Positions 42,783-51,538 of a stretch of 64,000 nt of DNA are shown one piece after another (positions within the stretch are counted from its first letter, which is position 1; each line of letters starts with the position of its first letter). The notes beneath the pieces were generated by a model. That model was not told the DNA's origin and made no database searches. It worked only from the letters and a program-made list of their open reading frames with translations. The stretch is taken from contig NZ_NINX01000025.1 in the NCBI RefSeq assembly GCF_002188635.1, positions 1 through 64,000 on the forward strand, given 5' to 3'. Source of the DNA: Pigmentiphaga sp. NML030171 (GTDB taxonomy: Bacteria; Pseudomonadota; Gammaproteobacteria; Burkholderiales; Burkholderiaceae_B). The translations under genes and the position numbers were made by a program.

Positions 42783-43409
42783 GTGAGCACCGTACACGAG
42801 CTTGAATTGCCACTGGGCGAGGAAGCGGTCCGCGCGCTGCGCGTGGGCGACCAGGTCCGCCTGCACGGCGAGGTCGTGCTGTGCGCGGGCATGACCACGC
42901 ATGAACGGCTGACCGGGCTGCTCGACCGTGGCGAAGCGCCGCCCATCGATCTGCGCGGCGCCGCGCTGCTGCACCTGGGCAGCTACAGCCGGGAAGCCGA
43001 TGGCCATTTCGAGGTGCTCTACCTGAATCCCACGACGAGCACGCGCTTCAATGGCTTCATGCCGCGGTTGATACGCGGATTGGGTTTGCGGGTGGTGGGC
43101 GGCAAGGGCGGACTGGACGCTGGCAGCGTCGAGGCGATGCGCGCGGAGGGTTGCATCTACCTGTCGTTCCTGGGAGGTGGATGCACGCTTCTATCCGAGG
43201 CGATACGCGAGGTGGTAGCGGTGCACTGGAACGACCTGGTTCACCACTACCGGCTGGTGAAGCTGCGGGTGGAGGGGCTGGGCCCCGCCACCGTGGGAAT
43301 CGACGCCCAGGGCAACAGCCTTTACGGCGACCTGGCGGAGACGGCCAGGGAACGGTTGCCTGAAATACTGGCCCGGCTGGATGAGCGGCGGCGTTCCGCC
43401 CGGGGTTGA
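42783..43409 (+). CDS. Class I fumarase/tartrate dehydratase-type hydratase, beta subunit
   Basis: A 208-residue C-terminal-domain subunit. Segments LRVGDQVRLHGEVVLCAGMT, LHLGSYSREADGHFEVLYL, NPTTSTRFNGFMPRLI and VVGGKGGLDAGSVEAM are characteristic of TtdB/FumA C-terminal domains. It completes the active site with the alpha subunit. The start is GTG (MSTVHELELPL); GAGGACG lies upstream. It converges with the flavin reductase gene with 3 bp between stops. Confidence 0.87.
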   Translation: MSTVHELELPLGEEAVRALRVGDQVRLHGEVVLCAGMTTHERLTGLLDRGEAPPIDLRGAALLHLGSYSREADGHFEVLYLNPTTSTRFNGFMPRLIRGLGLRVVGGKGGLDAGSVEAMRAEGCIYLSFLGGGCTLLSEAIREVVAVHWNDLVHHYRLVKLRVEGLGPATVGIDAQGNSLYGDLAETARERLPEILARLDERRRSARG

Positions 43410-43412
43410 GCG

Positions 43413-44060
43413 CTAGGGTTTGGGATTGGGCTCGGGTTCCGCGCCAGGCTGGCGCTGAAGCATGGGCCGGTGGAAGATCTCGCCCAGCGCGGCGTAGAAG
43501 GGCCCGCCCAGGCGGGCGATGGGGCGCATGGCGGCGCTGGCGACGCGGCGGCCGTCGTAGATGTCGGGAGACAAGTGGAAGGCGACGACCTGGCCGATGT
43601 ACAGAGTGTTGTAGCCCTCGCCCAGGGCGATGGCCTGGTCCAGGCGGCATTCCATCTGCACGGGGGTCGAGGCGATGCGGGGCGGCTTGACGTGGTGGCT
43701 GGGCAGCAAGGGAATGCCCAGGGCCTCGGGTTCGCTGATCTCGGGCGGGTACTCGGCAGCGCTGGCGTGCATGATCTCCAGGTCGGCCTCGGTCGAGACG
43801 TTGACGACGAATTCGCCCGTCTGGACGATGTTGCGCGCAGTGTCCTTCAGGTCGCCGTCCAGCGTGGAGATGTTGACCGCCAGCATGGGCGGGCGGGTGG
43901 CGACGTAATTGTAGGAGCTGAACGGGGCGGCATTGACGCGGCCGTTCCCGTCCTGCGTGGTGATCCAGGCCACGGGGCGCGGCACCACGCAGCCGACGAC
44001 GAGGCGGTAGGCGTCGGCCGGGTCCAGACCCTGGCCGTCGACGCGTATGAATTCCTTCAT
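43413..44060 (-). CDS. Flavin reductase family (FMN-binding split barrel) protein
   Basis: A 215-residue split-barrel flavin protein. The family core is visible: YRLVVGCVVPRPVAWITTQD, NAAPFSSYNYVATRPP, FVVNVSTEADLEIMHASAAE. Such proteins reduce FMN for partner monooxygenases or act as flavin-dependent reductases. ATG 44060 matches the family start and follows CCGGAG. An in-frame ATG at 44114 overlaps the Bug stop (ATGA) and would add 18 residues of non-conserved sequence; it cannot be ruled out. It is downstream of, and coupled to, the Bug gene. Confidence 0.85.
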   Translation of the reverse strand: MKEFIRVDGQGLDPADAYRLVVGCVVPRPVAWITTQDGNGRVNAAPFSSYNYVATRPPMLAVNISTLDGDLKDTARNIVQTGEFVVNVSTEADLEIMHASAAEYPPEISEPEALGIPLLPSHHVKPPRIASTPVQMECRLDQAIALGEGYNTLYIGQVVAFHLSPDIYDGRRVASAAMRPIARLGGPFYAALGEIFHRPMLQRQPGAEPEPNPKP

Positions 44061-44110
44061 GTTCTCCGGTTCCAGTCGCGACGCGGCGAAGAGGCCGCAC
44101 CCGCGGGGGT

Positions 44111-45100
44111 TCATTTCGCCAGCATGTCCAGGGCGCCCAGCAGTTCGGTCATCGCCGTCTTGTCCTTCTGGGCGAAGGCGGTGACTTCGGCCGGCGTCAT
44201 GTTGTCGATGCTGCCATCCTGCTGCGCCAGGAAGCGCTGGTGTTCCGGCTCGGCGTTGATCGCCGTCAGCGCCGAGCTCAGTTTCTCGATGATAGCCGGG
44301 GGCGTGCCGCGCGGCGCCGCCAGCGCATACCAGGTGGAGACTTCGTTCCAGTTCTTGATGCCGGCCTCGGCCATCGTGGGCACGTCGGGCAGCAGCGAAG
44401 ACCGCTTGGCACCGGTATAGGCGATGGCCTTCAGGCGGCCGTCCTTGACGAAGGGCAGCACGGGCGAGGCGCTCAGCATGCCCAGCTCGACCTGGCCGCC
44501 GATCAGGTCCTGCAGGGCCGGGGCGGCGCCCTTGTAGGGAACGTGGGTGATGTCTATGTTGGCGCGCCGGCGCAGCAGTTCGCCGGCCAGGTGGGTCGGG
44601 CCGCCGGTGCCGGCCGACGCGAAGTTGAGCTTGCCGGGCTGCTTGCGCGCGCGGTCGAGCAGGTCCTGCATGGTGTTGATGCCGAGCTTGGCGTTGGCCA
44701 CCAGGACCACGGGCTGGTTGGCGACCAGGCCGACCAGGTCGAAGTCCTTCAGGCCGTCGTAGGTCGCGCGCTCGATCAGCGGACCGACCACCATGCCGGG
44801 CGAGGTGCCCATCAGCAGGGTATAGCCGTCGGGCTTGGCGCGCGCCACGTAGCCGGTGCCCACCATGGCCCCGCTGCCGGCCTTGTTCTCGACGACGACG
44901 GGCTGGCCCAGGCGGTCCTTGAGCCGGGATGCCAGCTCCCTGGCCAGCGTATCGGCGGGGCCGCCCGGCGCGTAGGGGTTGATCAGGGTGACCGGCCGGG
45001 TGGGGTAGTCGGACTGGGCGTGGGCGGCAGGCAGCAGCAGGGCCGTGGCCGCCAGGCCTCCGAGCAGGATGGCGAGTGCGCGTTTCAAGGTCGTCTCCAT
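44111..45100 (-). CDS. Bug-type solute-binding receptor
   Basis: A 329-residue periplasmic receptor with signal peptide ending AHA-QS (about residue 29). Motifs are PTRPVTLINPYAPGGPADTL, VVENKAGSGAMVGTGYVA and FASAGTGGPTHLAGELLRR. It forms a two-gene unit with the flavin reductase. The 131-bp gap to the next Bug gene upstream contains no further gene. The ligand is unknown. Confidence 0.92.
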   Translation of the reverse strand: METTLKRALAILLGGLAATALLLPAAHAQSDYPTRPVTLINPYAPGGPADTLARELASRLKDRLGQPVVVENKAGSGAMVGTGYVARAKPDGYTLLMGTSPGMVVGPLIERATYDGLKDFDLVGLVANQPVVLVANAKLGINTMQDLLDRARKQPGKLNFASAGTGGPTHLAGELLRRRANIDITHVPYKGAAPALQDLIGGQVELGMLSASPVLPFVKDGRLKAIAYTGAKRSSLLPDVPTMAEAGIKNWNEVSTWYALAAPRGTPPAIIEKLSSALTAINAEPEHQRFLAQQDGSIDNMTPAEVTAFAQKDKTAMTELLGALDMLAK

Positions 45101-45231
45101 GGCTTATGGTTGTCCGCCATCCGGCCGCATCCGGCCATGGCGCTGCGACCCACTATAGAAGCGCGCACTTCCCCGTCCCAGGTCCGGGGAAGGCAAAGCT
45201 GATATGTACGGCGGCGCAACGGGCGCCGCGC

Positions 45232-46203
45232 CTACTCCGCCTGGATCCCCGCGTGCCGGATCTGCGCGCCCCATTCCTCGTACTGGGCGCGCACGAAGCG
45301 CTGGAAATCGTCTCCGGCCAGGAAGTCGGTCTCCATGCCCATGCCGCGCAGGCGTTCCTTGACCTCCGGCTTGTTCAGCGACAGCTTCAACTGATCCTGC
45401 CACCATTGCACCACCTGGGCGGGAAGCCGCGCCGGCCCGGCCACGCCTATCCAGCCTGTCAGGTCCAGCCCGGACAGGCCCAGCTCGGCGGCGGTCGGAA
45501 CGTCGGGCAGGATGGTGGAACGCTTGTTGGATACCAGCGCGATGGCGTGCAGGTTGTGCGCGCCGATCTGCGGCAGCACGGCGCCCAGGTCGGAGGAAAC
45601 GAAATCCACCCGGCCGCCCAGCAGGTCGGTCACGGCCGCGGGCTGGCCCTTGTAGGGCACACTCAGCACCTCCATGCCGGCGGCGCGGCTGAAGGCGGCC
45701 GAGGCGACCTGGCCGGTGCCCGACCCGTACCCGGTTGCCAGTGATTTCGGCTTGGCGCGGCCGGCCGCGATCAGGCTCCTGGCGTCCGCGTGCCCGCCCG
45801 CGGCGCGGGTCACCACCACCACGTCGAAGCGCACCATGCGGGCCACCTGGGTGAAGTCCGCCAACGCGTCGTGCTTCTGGATGGCCTTGGACAGGAAGGG
45901 GCCCGAGGAACTGGTGGCGCTGGAACTGGGCATCATGGTGTAGCCGTCGGGCGCGGCGCGCGCCACCGCGTCCACGCCCAGCGCGCCCAGCGCCCCGGCC
46001 CGGTTCTCGACGACGATCACGGCGCCCGTGCGGGCGCGTATGTCGTCGGTCACGATGCGCGACACGTTGTCGATGGAGCTGCCGGCCGGGAAGCCGATCA
46101 CGAAGCGCACGGTCCTGCCCGCCTCGGGATAGCCCTGGGCATGCGCCGGCATTCCGGCATGCAGGGCGGCGCATGCCAGGCCCAGCGCGATCACCTTCCG
46201 CAT
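45232..46203 (-). CDS. Bug-type solute-binding receptor
   Basis: A 323-residue periplasmic receptor; signal peptide residues 1-23 (AHA-QG). Marks: VRFVIGFPAGSSIDNVSRIV, VVENRAGALGALGVDAVA, YGSGTGQVASAAFSRAAG and YKGQPAAVTDLLGGRVDFVS. It is the last gene of the four-gene leftward operon with MaoC, CitE-like and CoA-transferase genes (32 bp after the CoA-transferase stop). By context it would import the C5-type acid that the CoA-transferase activates. Confidence 0.92.
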   Translation of the reverse strand: MRKVIALGLACAALHAGMPAHAQGYPEAGRTVRFVIGFPAGSSIDNVSRIVTDDIRARTGAVIVVENRAGALGALGVDAVARAAPDGYTMMPSSSATSSSGPFLSKAIQKHDALADFTQVARMVRFDVVVVTRAAGGHADARSLIAAGRAKPKSLATGYGSGTGQVASAAFSRAAGMEVLSVPYKGQPAAVTDLLGGRVDFVSSDLGAVLPQIGAHNLHAIALVSNKRSTILPDVPTAAELGLSGLDLTGWIGVAGPARLPAQVVQWWQDQLKLSLNKPEVKERLRGMGMETDFLAGDDFQRFVRAQYEEWGAQIRHAGIQAE

Positions 46204-46235
46204 AGAAGTCTCCTCTTTCCTTGTCGTGGTTGTCG

Positions 46236-47399
46236 TCAGCGCGGCGTGGACCAGGTCCGGCCGCCCAGCACTTCTTCGGTGTGTTCGCCCAGGCCCGGCG
46301 CATGCCGGCGCACGTCGCCCGGGGTCGCGCCGAAATGCACGGGGATGCCGGCCTGGCGCAGGCGGCCTTCGGTAGGGTGTTCGCATTCGCGCCAGAAACC
46401 CAGCGCGGCCAGGTGCGGGTCGGCCAGCAGGTCGTCGAAGCTGTGCACGGGCGCGAAGGGAATATCGGCGGTCTCCAGCGCCGCCAGCCACTGCGCGGTG
46501 GTGCGCGTGCGCAGGGTGTCCTCGACGTAGCGGTACAGCTCGGGAAAATGCCGGCTGCGGTCGCGGGCGGTGCAATAGCGCGGATCGTCCGCCATGCCCG
46601 GGTCGCCGGCCAGCGCGAAAAAGCGCCGCCATTGGGCATCGGTATAGGGGACCACGCTCAGGTAGCCGTCACGCGTCGCGAAGGGCCGGCGATAGTCGTT
46701 CAGCAGCCGGGCATAGCCGGCCTCGCCCTCGGCCGGCACGAAGCTGCGGCCGGCCAGGTGTTCCGGCGCCAGGAAGGCCACCATGCATTCGAACATGGGC
46801 ACTTCTATGGACTGCCCGGTGCCGGTGCGTTCACGCGCGTACAGGGCGCAGGCGATGGCGTTGGACACGTACAGCGCGACGGTCTTGTCGGCCACGACCG
46901 AGTTGACGTAGCGCGGCGGCTCGGCGCCGCCCGCCCCCTGCAGCCACGCCAGGCCCGATGCCGCCTGGATCGTATCGTCGATGGCCGGCCGGCCCGCGTA
47001 GGGGCCGCGCTCGGAATAGCCATAGCAGACGCAATGGATGAGCCTGGGAAAGCGCGGCGCCAGCGTTTCGTGGTCCAGCCCCAGGCGCCGCAGCGCCGGC
47101 GCCCGCATGTTGGAGACGAACACGTCGGCCCCGGCGATCAGTTCCAGCAGCGCCTCGAGGCCGCGCGGGGTCTTGGCGTCGAGCACCACGCTGCGCTTGT
47201 TGCGGTTCAGGTTCAGGTGGGCATGGCTCATGCCCGCATGGCGTTGCGGCGTGACGTGCCGGAACACATCGCCCGCCGGCGGCTCGACCTTGATCACGTC
47301 GGCGCCCATGTCCCCCAGCATCTGGGTCGCCATGGGCCCCATGCCGACGGTGCTCATGTCCAGGATGCGCACCCCGTCCAGCGGACCGGCCATGTTCAT
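46236..47399 (-). CDS. CaiB/BaiF (class III) CoA-transferase
   Basis: A 387-residue CoA-transferase. N-terminal GVRILDMSTVGMGPMATQML and MGADVIKVEPPAGDVFRH are typical, the catalytic Asp is in NSVVADKTVALYVSN, and the linked-subunit region reads GQSIEVPMFECMVAFLAPEH. Co-transcription with a CitE-like lyase and a MaoC hydratase matches the logic of itaconate or mesaconate activation: acid to acyl-CoA, hydration to citramalyl-CoA, cleavage to acetyl-CoA and pyruvate. ATG 47399 overlaps the CitE-like stop as ATGA. Confidence 0.9.
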   Translation of the reverse strand: MNMAGPLDGVRILDMSTVGMGPMATQMLGDMGADVIKVEPPAGDVFRHVTPQRHAGMSHAHLNLNRNKRSVVLDAKTPRGLEALLELIAGADVFVSNMRAPALRRLGLDHETLAPRFPRLIHCVCYGYSERGPYAGRPAIDDTIQAASGLAWLQGAGGAEPPRYVNSVVADKTVALYVSNAIACALYARERTGTGQSIEVPMFECMVAFLAPEHLAGRSFVPAEGEAGYARLLNDYRRPFATRDGYLSVVPYTDAQWRRFFALAGDPGMADDPRYCTARDRSRHFPELYRYVEDTLRTRTTAQWLAALETADIPFAPVHSFDDLLADPHLAALGFWRECEHPTEGRLRQAGIPVHFGATPGDVRRHAPGLGEHTEEVLGGRTWSTPR

Positions 47400-48250
47400 T
47401 CTCCTCCCAGCAGCCGGCGCGCCAGCCGCAGGTGCGGCCGGTCGATCATCTTGCCGTCCAGGTTCAGCGTGCCCGCGCCGGGATGGGCGTCGAACGCCCG
47501 GACCACCGCCCGGGCCCACTGCAACTGGGCTTCGTCGGGTGTCAGCAGCCGGTTGATCGGCTCCACGTGGCGAGGGTGGATGGCCAGCTTGGCGACGAAA
47601 CCGTCGCGTACCGCCTCGCGCGTTTCATCCGCCAGGATGTCGGGCGCGTCCAGGTCCACGCACACGGTATCCACCGCCCGCACGCCCGCTGCCGCCGCGG
47701 CCGCCAGGCACAGGGAACGCGCCAGCCGGAACGGCTCGGTGTAGCGGCCGGCCTCGCGGTTGCCGCGCGCGCCCAGGTCCGCGGCCAGGTCTTCCGCGCC
47801 CCAGGACAGCCCCCACAGCCGGGGCGTGGCGCCGGCATAGTCATGCAGGCCGAACAGCGAACGCGCGGTTTCGGTGACGATGGCCAGGACGCGTATGCCG
47901 CCCTCGGGCAATCCGGCCATGGCCTCGCAGGCGTCCAGGTAGTGGGCCGCCCGCTCCAGGTCGGCGCGCCGGGCACATTTGGGCAGCACGATGCCGAACG
48001 GCCGACCGGGCACGACGGCCGCCAGGTCGGCCAGCGCCTGGCCGCTGTCCAGCGCATTGATGCGCACCCACGCCTGCTTGGCCGCGGGCGCCTGGCCCAG
48101 CATGGCGCGCACGGCGTCCCGCGCCGCGACCTTGCGATCGGGCGCGACCGAGTCCTCCAGGTCGAGGATCAGGGCATCGGCGGGACTGGCGGCGGCCTTG
48201 TCGAACTTGCGCGGCGCATCGCCCGGAACGAACAGCATCGAGCGGACCAT
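47396..48250 (-). CDS. CitE-like HpcH/HpaI-family acyl-CoA lyase
   Basis: A 284-residue TIM-barrel lyase of the citrate lyase beta/malyl-CoA lyase group. Signatures: RSMLFVPGDAPRKFDKAAAS, ILDLEDSVAPDRK (Mg-binding acid), IVTETARSLFGLHDYA, LWGLSWGAEDLAADLGA and AIHPRHVEPINRLLTP. Single-gene members cleave (S)-citramalyl-CoA, malyl-CoA or related thioesters. With the MaoC and CoA-transferase neighbours, citramalyl-CoA lyase is the best guess. The gene follows MaoC by 11 bp and overlaps the CoA-transferase start. Confidence 0.9.
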   Translation of the reverse strand: MVRSMLFVPGDAPRKFDKAAASPADALILDLEDSVAPDRKVAARDAVRAMLGQAPAAKQAWVRINALDSGQALADLAAVVPGRPFGIVLPKCARRADLERAAHYLDACEAMAGLPEGGIRVLAIVTETARSLFGLHDYAGATPRLWGLSWGAEDLAADLGARGNREAGRYTEPFRLARSLCLAAAAAAGVRAVDTVCVDLDAPDILADETREAVRDGFVAKLAIHPRHVEPINRLLTPDEAQLQWARAVVRAFDAHPGAGTLNLDGKMIDRPHLRLARRLLGGE

Positions 48251-48261
48251 GGTGGTCTCCT

Positions 48262-48714
48262 CTAGGCCGGAGCCTTGTGCATCAGGGCGGAGCGCTTGCA
48301 GCGGGCGACGATGTCGTCGTCCTGGTTCAGCGCGAGGTGCTCGAATTCCACGATGCCGGCGTTCGGGCGCGAACGGCTTTCGCGCACCGACAGCACGCGG
48401 GTGCGCACGTGCAGCGTATCGCCGGCGAATACCGGCTTCGGAAAGGCGACCTCGCTCATGCCCAGGTTGGCCACCGTGGTGCCCAGCGTGGTGTCGTTCA
48501 CCGTCATCCCTATCATCAGCCCCAGCGTGAACAGGCTGTTCACCAGCGGGCGCTTGAATTCCGTCCCGGCCGCGAAGTGCGCATCGATGTGCAGCGGCTG
48601 CACGTTCATGGTCAGCGAGCTGAACAGCACGTTGTCCATTTCCGTGACCGTGCGGGTCCAATCGTGGGCGAACTCCTGCCCCGGGGAGAACTGTTCGAAA
48701 TACAGTCCGGCCAT
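48262..48714 (-). CDS. MaoC-family hydratase
   Basis: A 150-residue hot-dog-fold hydratase. The catalytic segment reads FSSLTMNVQPLHIDAHFAAG, the MaoC Asp/His motif, and the C-terminus has VFAGDTLHVRTRVLSVRESR. Such enzymes hydrate enoyl-CoA, including mesaconyl- and itaconyl-CoA. It is the first gene of the four-gene operon and divergent from the IclR regulator. The start follows CAGGAGACGACG. Confidence 0.9.
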   Translation of the reverse strand: MAGLYFEQFSPGQEFAHDWTRTVTEMDNVLFSSLTMNVQPLHIDAHFAAGTEFKRPLVNSLFTLGLMIGMTVNDTTLGTTVANLGMSEVAFPKPVFAGDTLHVRTRVLSVRESRSRPNAGIVEFEHLALNQDDDIVARCKRSALMHKAPA

Positions 48715-48761
48715 CGTCGTCTCCTGATCATTGTTCTTGTTTATGAAAAAAAGTTTATATA

Positions 48762-48781
48762 CTTGAACATCAATATTCAAG
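48762..48781. promoter_or_regulatory. Candidate IclR operator between maoC-like and iclR-like genes
   Basis: CTTGAA (48762-48767) and TTCAAG (48776-48781) are perfect reverse complements with an 8-bp spacer, in the AT-rich gap between divergent genes. On the minus strand a TATATA/TATAAA box lies directly next to it, so the site could overlap the operon promoter. IclR proteins bind short palindromes of this kind; the assignment is by position and symmetry. Confidence 0.5.
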
Positions 48782-48843
48782 CCTGCCCAGGCGCAGGCGC
48801 CGGGAAGTGGCCCCCTCGCATTCATGCCTATAGACTTTTGCCC

Positions 48844-49605
48844 ATGAATACGAACGACGTGAAAAGCGCCAAGCGGGTGCTGACCATCCTGCAATTTTTC
48901 GCCCAGACCCGGGCGCCGGCCTCGCTGACGCAGATCTCGGCGGCGCTGGGGTTTCCCAAGTCCAGTTGCCTGGCGCTGCTGGATACCCTGGAAGGGGAAG
49001 GCTACGCCCACCAGACGGGCGGCCGCTACTACCTGACGCGCCGCTGGTTCAACGAGGCGCGCGCCATCGCCGAACACGACCAGTTGGCCGCCCGCGTCCG
49101 GCCGGTGCTGGAAGAACTGCGCGACAAGCTGCGCGAGACGCTGATCCTGGCCCAGCGCTCGGACAGCCAGGTGCTCTACCTGGACGTGGCCGAACCCGAG
49201 CGCATCGTCCGCTTCACCGCCCGCACCGGCGAACTCAAGCCCCTGCACGCCGCCGCCTCGGGGCGCGCGCTGCTGGCCGCGATGGCGCCGGCCGAACGCG
49301 AGGCGCTGCTCGCGCGCATGCCGCTGCCGCGCTTCACCGACCAGACGCCAACGACGCGGGACGCGCTACAAAAGATGCTGGAGGAAGGGGACCGGCGGGG
49401 CTATCACGTGAACCTGGGCGAGCACCAGGCCGACACGCTGTCGGTGGCCGCCCCGGTGGTGCTGTATGGCACGCCCTATGCACTGACCGTCGGGGCGCCG
49501 CTGGAGCGCGCGAAACCGCAGGTGCGGCAGATAGGCGGGATGCTGGTGGAAGCGGCGGCCAGGCTGGCCGCCGAGGTCGGCCGCGCCAACGCGGCGCCGG
49601 CCTGA
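48844..49605 (+). CDS. IclR family transcriptional regulator
   Basis: A 253-residue regulator. The winged HTH occupies residues ~5-65 (SAKRVLTILQFFAQTRAPAS, LTQISAALGFPKSSCLALLD). The effector domain follows with ETLILAQRSDSQVLYLDVAE, LHAAASGRALLAAMAP and GYHVNLGEHQADTLSVAAPV. It is divergent from the MaoC/CitE/CoA-transferase/Bug operon and should regulate it in response to the operon's acid or a CoA derivative. It converges with the PAS chemoreceptor-like gene (6 bp between stops). Confidence 0.92.
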   Translation: MNTNDVKSAKRVLTILQFFAQTRAPASLTQISAALGFPKSSCLALLDTLEGEGYAHQTGGRYYLTRRWFNEARAIAEHDQLAARVRPVLEELRDKLRETLILAQRSDSQVLYLDVAEPERIVRFTARTGELKPLHAAASGRALLAAMAPAEREALLARMPLPRFTDQTPTTRDALQKMLEEGDRRGYHVNLGEHQADTLSVAAPVVLYGTPYALTVGAPLERAKPQVRQIGGMLVEAAARLAAEVGRANAAPA

Positions 49606-49611
49606 CACCGC

Positions 49612-51411
49612 CTACGCCGCCCCGTTCTCGTCCAGGCGCAGCGAGCGGGCCAGTTCGTTGATCCGGTCCTTGGTCTCTTCGACCAGCGAGCCGATCTCGC
49701 TGGCTGACGTGGACGAACGCATGGCGAGCTTGCGCACTTCGTCGGCCACCACCGCGAAACCACGCCCGGCGTCGCCGGCGCGGGCGGCCTCGATGGCCGC
49801 GTTCAGCGACAGCAGGTTGGTCTGCGCGGCGATCTCGTTGATGACCGCCACGATCTGGCCGATCTGCTCGCTGGAGGCCAGCACGGAATTCATGGCGCTG
49901 TGCGTGGTCTCGCGCTCGGTATGCTCGGCCTGCACGTTCTTCAGGAAGGCGGTGTAGGCGATCTTGCCCTCGAGCCGTATCTTCGACAGCGACAGGAGGC
50001 CCCATACGCGCGTGCCGTCCTTGCGCTCGATGGGCACCTCGCGGCTGGTGCCCACGATCTTGTCCTTGCCGGTCTCGCGGTTGGCCTCGACCAGCCGGTC
50101 GTGGTCGGCCTGGATGGCATGGGGCACCAGCATCTTGACGTTCCTGCCCAGGACCTCGTCGCGGCCGTAGCCCCACAGGCGTTCGGCCGCGGCGTTGAAG
50201 AAAGTGACGTTGTTCTGTTCGTCGATGGTGACCACCGCGTCCAGCGCCTGCTCCAGCGTCTGGTTCATCATCTCGCGCGCGTTGTGCTCGCCCGTGATGT
50301 CCTTGACGAAGGCCGTGTAGGTGATGCGGTCGCCCACCTTCACGCGCGACAGCGACAGGCTCGCCCACACCTTGGCGCCGTCCTTGCGCTCGAGCCTCAC
50401 CTCGCGGCTGGTGCCCACGATCTTGTCCACGCCGGTGCTGCGGTTGGCGTTCACGTAGCCATCGTGGGCGGCCTGGATGGCCTGGGGCACCAGCATCTTG
50501 ACGTTGCGCCCGATCACCTCCGCGCGGTCATAGCCCCACAGCCGTTCGGCGGCCGAATTGAAGAACGTGACGTTGTTCTCGGCGTCGATCGAGACCACGG
50601 CGTCGATGGCCTGCTCCAGCGTCTGGTTGATGACCTCGCGCACTTCTCGCTCGCGCGAGATGTCCTTGACGAAAGCGGTGTACAGGATACGGTCGCCGAC
50701 CCGGATCTTGGACAGCGACAGCGCGCCCCAGGCCTGGGTGCCGTCCTTGCGCTCGACCTGCACCTCGCGACTGGTGCCCACGATCTTGTCCTTGCCGGTC
50801 TCTCGGTTGGCCTGGACCAGCCGGTCGTGGTCGGCCTGGATGCCGCGCGGCACCAGCATCTTGACGTTGCGCCCGATCACCTCCGCGCGGTCATAGCCCC
50901 AGAAGCGCTCGGCGGCGGCATTGAAGAAGGTAACGTTGTTCTTCTCGTCGATGGAGACAACGGCGTCCAGCGCCTGCTCCAGCGTCTGGTTGATGGTCTC
51001 GCGCTCCTCGTGCTGCGCGGTGATGTCGCGCACGAAGGCGGTGTAGGTGATGTGCCGGCCGATGTTCACCCGCGACAGGGACAGGCTGACCCAGACCTTG
51101 CGGCCGTCCTTGCGCTCGATCTGCACCTTGCGGCTGGTGCCCACGATCTTGTTCTGCCCGGTCTCGCGGTGGGTGTCGACATAGCCATCGTGCGCGGCCT
51201 GGATGGCCTGGGGCACCAGCATCTTCACGTTGCGCCCGATCACCTCGGACCGCTCGTAGCCCCATAGCCGCTCGGCCGCGGCGTTGTAGAAGGTCACGTT
51301 GTTGTGCTGGTCGATGCTGACCACCGCATCGATGGCCTGCTCCAGTACCTGGGTCGAACGATCCGGACGGAATTCCAATACGCGCGCCAAGCGACTTGCG
51401 GTTCCCGACAT
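49612..51411 (-). CDS. Four-PAS chemoreceptor-like protein with truncated MCP tip
   Basis: A 599-residue soluble protein without signal peptide or membrane segment. Four PAS units of 121 residues start near 20, 141, 262 and 383, each with GRNVKMLVP and KIVGTSR(E/K)V. The last ~96 residues hold the MCP hairpin tip ([33 protein letters not shown]) but lack most of the usual long methylation helices. Architecture resembles BdlA/Aer-like cytoplasmic sensors of redox or energy state, with twice the PAS count of BdlA. Units 1 and 3 are most alike ([15 protein letters not shown]) and 2 and 4 alike (ADHDRLV, LSLSKIR). ATG 51411 follows AGGAGGT. Confidence 0.85.
   Translation of the reverse strand: MSGTASRLARVLEFRPDRSTQVLEQAIDAVVSIDQHNNVTFYNAAAERLWGYERSEVIGRNVKMLVPQAIQAAHDGYVDTHRETGQNKIVGTSRKVQIERKDGRKVWVSLSLSRVNIGRHITYTAFVRDITAQHEERETINQTLEQALDAVVSIDEKNNVTFFNAAAERFWGYDRAEVIGRNVKMLVPRGIQADHDRLVQANRETGKDKIVGTSREVQVERKDGTQAWGALSLSKIRVGDRILYTAFVKDISREREVREVINQTLEQAIDAVVSIDAENNVTFFNSAAERLWGYDRAEVIGRNVKMLVPQAIQAAHDGYVNANRSTGVDKIVGTSREVRLERKDGAKVWASLSLSRVKVGDRITYTAFVKDITGEHNAREMMNQTLEQALDAVVTIDEQNNVTFFNAAAERLWGYGRDEVLGRNVKMLVPHAIQADHDRLVEANRETGKDKIVGTSREVPIERKDGTRVWGLLSLSKIRLEGKIAYTAFLKNVQAEHTERETTHSAMNSVLASSEQIGQIVAVINEIAAQTNLLSLNAAIEAARAGDAGRGFAVVADEVRKLAMRSSTSASEIGSLVEETKDRINELARSLRLDENGAA
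49903..51354. repeat. Four tandem 363-bp PAS-coding repeats in A-B-A-B order
   Basis: Unit boundaries on the plus strand are about 50992-51354, 50629-50991, 50266-50628 and 49903-50265. Every unit is exactly 121 codons. The alternation of two sequence types points to duplication of a two-PAS block after an earlier single-PAS duplication. High DNA identity makes the array prone to copy-number change by recombination. Confidence 0.8.
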
Positions 51412-51538
51412 GCCGACCTCCTGTGAATAACAACAGGATCTCGGCGCGCGCCCTGCGTGAATGGATCGGGGACAACCCTGAGCATGCATAACTTCGGTCA
51501 TCGCGAGCCTTTCTGAAGCGAAAGCCGCGACGGAGCAA

